A stretch of DNA of 36,589 nt from assembly GCA_029261515.1 (NCBI GenBank), contig JAJDBE010000286.1, positions 1-36,589 on the forward strand. The letters are read 5' to 3'. The notes below the pieces were generated by a model. It was not told the origin of the DNA, did not search any database, and was given only the letters and a program-made list of their open reading frames with translations. Below, piece after piece: positions 32,832-36,589 of the stretch (the stretch's first letter is position 1; each line of letters begins with the position of its first letter). The DNA comes from Nitrospinaceae bacterium. GTDB taxonomy: Bacteria; Nitrospinota; Nitrospinia; Nitrospinales; VA-1. Position numbers and translations under genes: made by a program.

Positions 32832-33935
32832 TTAAATGAGCGATTGGACATTCTCGTTTGGGGATGATTCAACAAAGTTGTAGGCGAAGCAACCGCTGGT
32901 ACAGCGGACCATGTAATGCGGGCAGGACCGGCAGGGTTCCTTGGTTTCGGTTTTATCGAAAACGGTGCTGAGAAACTTGGAGCCCATCTTCGCCATCGAG
33001 ATCGAATTCACTTCTTTAAAGTCCTGAATGTTCCCAAGTTTCAGATTGTGAAAAGGGAAACAATTAAAGCAGTCACCCTTGCCGTCGATATCCATCGGGC
33101 TTCCATCCGCGCAGCCAAAGTATAAATCCTGAGTCTTCCATTCGCGGATGTCCGGCAGTTGTTTGCTGCCGTGAAAATAAATCCGTTCCGCAAGCTCGTA
33201 TTCGTCTTCCTCGATTTCATCGATAAAACACGGAGGAAACGAACAGTCGAAACGGAAACACAATTGTGGAAATTGCTTGAGGATGTCCAGCATCTTGCGG
33301 CCCACCTTGGGAAAATCGCGGATGGGCAGGTAGATATTTTTTTCCTCGCCGACGATGGGAAACGCAGGGCTGACACGGATTCTATAAGTTTGGTCTTTTG
33401 GCAGACCCACCTTTTGGTAAATCGAATCGATCTCCGCGCATTGCGTCATTAAGTCCTGAGCTTTGGAATACAGGTTGATGCTGAAAGTCACGCTGTAGCC
33501 ATTAGTCCGAAGCAGTTGTTCCGCCACATGATGGCAGCGTTGATGATTCTTCTCGGAGATGTTTTCCAGCGTTTGCCAGTTGAGCAAAATAGCGAAGTAG
33601 ACATTGCGCTGTACGGAGCCTTCAACGCCGGCGGTTTTAACGATCAGGTCGAGAACTTTTTCCGGCATCAAGCCGTTGGTGAAAATATTGAGCGAAGTAT
33701 AAGGATTGACCGCCGCAAGCGTCCGGTTGAAAATTTCATTGAATTCGGGATGCAGCGTCGGCTCACCTCCCATAAAGTTGATGATGGGATGGTGCTGGAT
33801 CTTGGGCAGGAGCTGGTCGAGAAAAAAGTCGAACTCCATGGATTTCCCCGGCGTCTTCACGGTGTCTTCCATGTATTCGTCTGCAAAACAGTAATTGCAC
33901 TTTAGATTGCAATAACTGTTTAAAATGATATTCAT
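32832..33935 (-). CDS. Radical SAM protein with Cys-rich SPASM-like C-terminus
   Basis: This 367-residue protein has the cluster motif CNLKCNYC (Cys9, Cys13, Cys16) at the very start, then FMGGEPTLHPEF (54-65), a partial TIM barrel and a Cys-rich tail. Cys275, Cys289, Cys292, Cys335, Cys338, Cys345 and Cys349 (CRSCPHYMVRCTSGC) resemble a SPASM-type auxiliary Fe-S region. An extra pair, Cys231 and Cys236, lies in FDCSFPPCF. SPASM enzymes often modify peptides or activate proteins; the substrate here is unknown and no obvious precursor peptide is adjacent. GGGAGG before the ATG supports the start. Confidence 0.88.
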   Translation of the reverse strand: MNIILNSYCNLKCNYCFADEYMEDTVKTPGKSMEFDFFLDQLLPKIQHHPIINFMGGEPTLHPEFNEIFNRTLAAVNPYTSLNIFTNGLMPEKVLDLIVKTAGVEGSVQRNVYFAILLNWQTLENISEKNHQRCHHVAEQLLRTNGYSVTFSINLYSKAQDLMTQCAEIDSIYQKVGLPKDQTYRIRVSPAFPIVGEEKNIYLPIRDFPKVGRKMLDILKQFPQLCFRFDCSFPPCFIDEIEEDEYELAERIYFHGSKQLPDIREWKTQDLYFGCADGSPMDIDGKGDCFNCFPFHNLKLGNIQDFKEVNSISMAKMGSKFLSTVFDKTETKEPCRSCPHYMVRCTSGCFAYNFVESSPNENVQSLI

Positions 33936-34090
33936 GCGTCGCCTCCCCGGTCAAAGGAACAGGTTCCGGGGGCTTCAAAATACCCTTTTAATTGCAACGA
34001 GTTAACGTGATATCAGAGTTTTTTTGAATGCCTGTCGGAAATTTCTTACAATGATACCACTATGGGAAGGCGGCGGGGGGTAAATTCAGT

Positions 34091-34372
34091 TCAAGGCTCG
34101 AATTTCTTCTTTCTTCGCAGAATCTGGGAAGTGCCGGCATGGGCCACCATTTTCAGTTCAAAGGGATGGGTCCGGCAGACATTGACCATGCCGGAAATGG
34201 CCTGGTCCTTTGCGTCGGTTTCATCATTGGCCTCGCATTTGATCTCCCAGGCGTTGGCGACGGTTGGAATTTTCTCGAAACCGTGTTCCTCGAGGCGCAA
34301 TAAAATCTCTTTCTGGTCCTGCTCCTGAATATCGATGAATTCAGCTACCACTAAAACGTTGAAAGCGGGCAT
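34091..34372 (-). CDS. Small hypothetical protein
   Basis: I do not recognise a family for this 93-residue protein. It reads as a small alternating alpha/beta domain (MPAFNVLVVAEFIDIQEQDQKE, EKIPTVANAWEIKCEA, then a helix and FELKMVAHAG) with a basic tail. AGGAGG nine bases before the ATG is convincing, so it is probably real. It lies upstream of the radical SAM gene on the same strand (155 nt apart). Confidence 0.7.
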   Translation of the reverse strand: MPAFNVLVVAEFIDIQEQDQKEILLRLEEHGFEKIPTVANAWEIKCEANDETDAKDQAISGMVNVCRTHPFELKMVAHAGTSQILRRKKKFEP

Positions 34373-34418
34373 GAACGCAATCCTCCTGTCGCAATGAATA
34401 AATGTGGATTATGGCTTT

Positions 34419-34433
34419 AGTGTATAATACACT
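34419..34433. promoter_or_regulatory. 15-bp palindrome overlapping a -10-like TATAAT
   Basis: AGTGTAT-A-ATACACT is a perfect 7-1-7 palindrome whose centre is TATAAT (34423-34428, plus strand). It lies between the divergent small hypothetical and flippase genes, a natural place for an operator. I find no good -35 on either strand. Confidence 0.4.
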
Positions 34434-34531
34434 CGGAAAAATGGAAACAGGCCGGTTCCTGTTTTCTGCCTCTGCTGGTTGAGTGTAAGGGAAAGTTCTC
34501 GCACTTCCGAAACTCCCGGCCAGATTAATTC

Positions 34532-36073
34532 TTGCCAACGAATCCAACGTTCCCCTTGTCTGCCCTTAGGCCCTTCATCGCCAATATTTCCTGGAACCTG
34601 ATCGGCAAAACCTGCGTTCAGCTCATTTTATTTGCCGTGTCCATTGGGGTCACCCGGTATTTGGGCAAAGATCAACTCGGTATTTACGCGACGCTTCTGG
34701 TCATTCCGGTTTTTGTCCGCCTGCTCAATCAGTTGGGGCTGGAAACGCTTATCAACAAAAAACTGCCAGAGATCAATGTTCAGGACCCCAGCGGCCAACA
34801 GGGCCGGTATCTGGTCAAACGCGTGCTGGCCGTCCGTGCTGTTTCTTCACTGGTATTCTGTTTTTTGATCTACCTTCTCCTTCCGTTTTACCTGAACTTC
34901 ATTCAAATGCCGGAACTGTTGCAGTATCGCACCGCGATCCTGTTTTATTTTCTGGCGATCACGCTGAATTCGCTGTTCAGCACCCTGTTCATGACCCTGC
35001 TGCGCTACAAAGTGATTTCCATTGTCGAAACGCTGGGCGCATTGCTGAACCTTATTTTGCTGATCGTATTTATATACTTCGACCGGGGAATTTCAGGAGT
35101 GTTGTATGCGTATATTTTTTCGTCGGCGGTCACGAACACGATTTTTCTGGCGCTGTCCCGCCACGATCTTAAAGGCCCCTCAGCGCGGCCCAAATGGGGA
35201 GAGATGCAGGGACTCGCCTGGACTTCCTATGGAATCACCTTATTCAGTTTCGGGTTGATGACGCAGAGCGATGTGTTCCTGATGAATTACTTCCAGGTGG
35301 AACCGGCGCGCATTGGTTACTACTATCTGGCGACCGGCCTTGGTGCCATGCTGGCGTTTGTGTTGACAGGCGTGGGGCCTCTGGGATTGTCTTTGCTTTC
35401 AGAAACGCATGCGCGGGAGTCGAGCGTGGGTCTCGCCCGTTCCTGGCGGGAGATTGTGAGTTTCGCGGCGTTTCTAACCACTCCCATATTCGTGTTCGCA
35501 TTTTTTAATGCAGAATCCCTGATCACTCTGATTTATGGAGCGCCTTTTGCGCCAGCGGGAATGGCCTTGTCGCTTTATATCCTGTTTTTCGGGATGAGCA
35601 CGATTCTTGGAATGGATTTTACGGTTTCCACGTTGTTTATCCTGCACCGGCGCGATGCCGCCATGCGTTCGACCATTGAAGGCAGTGTGTTGAACGTTGT
35701 GCTGAATCTGATTCTGATTCCACTCTACGGAGAAATCGGCGCGGTGGCGGCGACGGGAGCGGTCATGCTTTATATGGTGGTCCGCCAGCTGGTTGTGATA
35801 CAAAAGCAAATCGACATTCGCCCGGCGTTTGCAACTCTTGGAAAATGTTTTTTATTTTCCTTCGTCGCCGTTATGGTGAGCGAAGGTTTTGCCCGCATGG
35901 TTTTAGACCACATTATTTTGAACGCTGTGGTGTTTCTTTTATCCTTTGTTATTTTGCTCATCCGGTTGAAACCGTTTACAGAAGACCACCGGCATTTACT
36001 TGCCAGCGTCTATCCTAAGCTCGATCCATGGTTTCGTTTATTTGCCGCCGAAGGCAGAAGCGAAGCCGGATAG
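34532..36073 (+). CDS. Oligosaccharide flippase (Wzx/MOP superfamily)
   Basis: This 513-residue protein has about 12-14 membrane helices in the polysaccharide-transporter pattern: SWNLIGKTCVQLILFAVSIGVTRYLG near the start, a basic loop KLPEINVQDPSGQQGRYLVKR, and repeated helices to the C-terminus. Such flippases move undecaprenyl-linked glycans across the inner membrane. The start is a TTG at 34532 without a strong ribosome site; a start slightly downstream is possible. It is 23 nt upstream of the NeuB-type gene, suggesting a surface-glycan locus continuing off the window. Confidence 0.88.
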   Translation: MPTNPTFPLSALRPFIANISWNLIGKTCVQLILFAVSIGVTRYLGKDQLGIYATLLVIPVFVRLLNQLGLETLINKKLPEINVQDPSGQQGRYLVKRVLAVRAVSSLVFCFLIYLLLPFYLNFIQMPELLQYRTAILFYFLAITLNSLFSTLFMTLLRYKVISIVETLGALLNLILLIVFIYFDRGISGVLYAYIFSSAVTNTIFLALSRHDLKGPSARPKWGEMQGLAWTSYGITLFSFGLMTQSDVFLMNYFQVEPARIGYYYLATGLGAMLAFVLTGVGPLGLSLLSETHARESSVGLARSWREIVSFAAFLTTPIFVFAFFNAESLITLIYGAPFAPAGMALSLYILFFGMSTILGMDFTVSTLFILHRRDAAMRSTIEGSVLNVVLNLILIPLYGEIGAVAATGAVMLYMVVRQLVVIQKQIDIRPAFATLGKCFLFSFVAVMVSEGFARMVLDHIILNAVVFLLSFVILLIRLKPFTEDHRHLLASVYPKLDPWFRLFAAEGRSEAG

Positions 36074-36096
36074 CCGTAATTGTTCTTAGGAGATTT

Positions 36097-36589
36097 ATGA
36101 GTTCTCCAAAACCATTTGCATTTTGCGGCAAGACGATTGGCGAAGGGCATCCCCCTTTTATCATTGCCGAGGTGGGATTCAATCATCGCGGCGATGTGGA
36201 GCTTTGCAAGCGGATGATCGCCGCCGCCGCGCAAAACGGCGCCGATGCGGTCAAGCTGCAAACCTTCGTAGGGGAAGAACTGTATTCTAAAAAATTCATG
36301 GCGAATGATCCGGAAGATCCCGGATGCGAAATTCCTCTGTACGAATTTTTTAAGCGCTTTGAACTCACGCGTTCAGAATACGAAGAACTTTTTCAATACG
36401 CCGCCGAACTCAACATTCCACTTTTTTCGACCCCTTTTGATGAAGCCTCCCTCGACATGCTGGTGGAACTTGGAATGCCGGCGATTAAAATCGCTTCGCC
36501 CGACCTGACCCATCTGCCGTTACTCAACCGAGTGGCGGAAAAAAACCTGCCGGTGGTGTTGTCTACCGGAATGGGCGAGGAAAAGGAAA
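36097..36589 (+). CDS. NeuB/SpsE-type N-acetylneuraminate (nonulosonate) synthase, partial
   Basis: Only the first 164 codons are in the window. The start is MSSPKPFAFCGKTIGEGHPP, then FIIAEVGFNHRGDVELCKRM, NGADAVKLQTF and LFSTPFDEASLDML, then the early TIM-barrel block AIKIASPDLTHLPLLNRVA and VVLSTGMG. This is the NeuB fold, condensing PEP with an N-acetyl hexosamine to a nine-carbon acid (sialic, legionaminic or pseudaminic). TAGGAGA (36086-36092) supports ATG 36097. The antifreeze-like SAF domain expected at the C-terminus is beyond the window. Confidence 0.93.
   Translation, partial: MSSPKPFAFCGKTIGEGHPPFIIAEVGFNHRGDVELCKRMIAAAAQNGADAVKLQTFVGEELYSKKFMANDPEDPGCEIPLYEFFKRFELTRSEYEELFQYAAELNIPLFSTPFDEASLDMLVELGMPAIKIASPDLTHLPLLNRVAEKNLPVVLSTGMGEEKE

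Noticed and set aside
1-36589. CRISPR arrays, tRNA or rRNA genes, insertion sequences, integrases
   Set aside because: None was seen on reading both strands; no regularly spaced repeats, tRNA TpsiC-arm-like signals or transposase motifs.

Overview
The window is about 36.6 kb of densely packed, moderately GC-rich bacterial chromosome. It reads as a Gram-negative: it has a signal-peptide outer-membrane beta-barrel protein, a periplasmic parvulin chaperone, a periplasmic Tat-type methionine sulfoxide reductase and a two-subunit proton-translocating transhydrogenase. The mix of housekeeping genes, several small hypothetical membrane proteins and repeated SUMF1-domain proteins reminds me of Nitrospinota or a deltaproteobacterial relative. 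That is an impression, not a phylogenetic result. I see no rRNA, tRNA, CRISPR array, transposase or integrase.

Layout: 1-1010 holds a MerR-family regulator and an ArsI/CadI-like glyoxalase-fold enzyme under a mer-type promoter. 1044-2391 has a DDAH-like amidinohydrolase and a gamma-glutamylcyclotransferase-like protein. 2679-7722 has thioredoxin (+), then biotin synthase, a YyaL/DUF255 thioredoxin-domain protein and aroA (all -). 7836-8165 is a YnfA-type membrane protein. 8288-11866 is a + strand run: two small membrane proteins, a SUMF1-domain protein and a tandem ThyX-like protein. After an AT-rich gap come pntA and pntB (12419-15354), a beta-propeller protein (-), two + strand membrane proteins and an outer-membrane beta-barrel protein (-).

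The most interesting part is 18.8-20.16 kb, an AT-rich island. It begins with a decayed partial copy of the small membrane gene at 16405. It then carries a palindrome-controlled two-gene cassette: a two-TM SLATT-like protein whose 3' end overlaps a prokaryotic YEATS-like protein. This is the arrangement of a predicted effector/sensor conflict (immune) module and is the best candidate here for a little-described system.

20162-25010 has a GIY-YIG protein, a DnaJ-MORN fusion next to msrA, a coiled-coil protein, msrP, cutA and a YqaA/DedA-type protein. The last three lie downstream of priA (25046-27559) and may share its operon. 27747-32250 has a small basic protein, a periplasmic PpiC/SurA-type isomerase, a tight three-gene set (Cys-pair small protein, SUMF1 protein, UMF1-type MFS transporter) and maf. 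32427-36589 has a stand-alone parvulin, a radical SAM/SPASM-like protein, a small hypothetical protein, an oligosaccharide flippase and a NeuB-type sialic/legionaminic acid synthase cut by the window end. The last two suggest the start of a surface-glycan locus.
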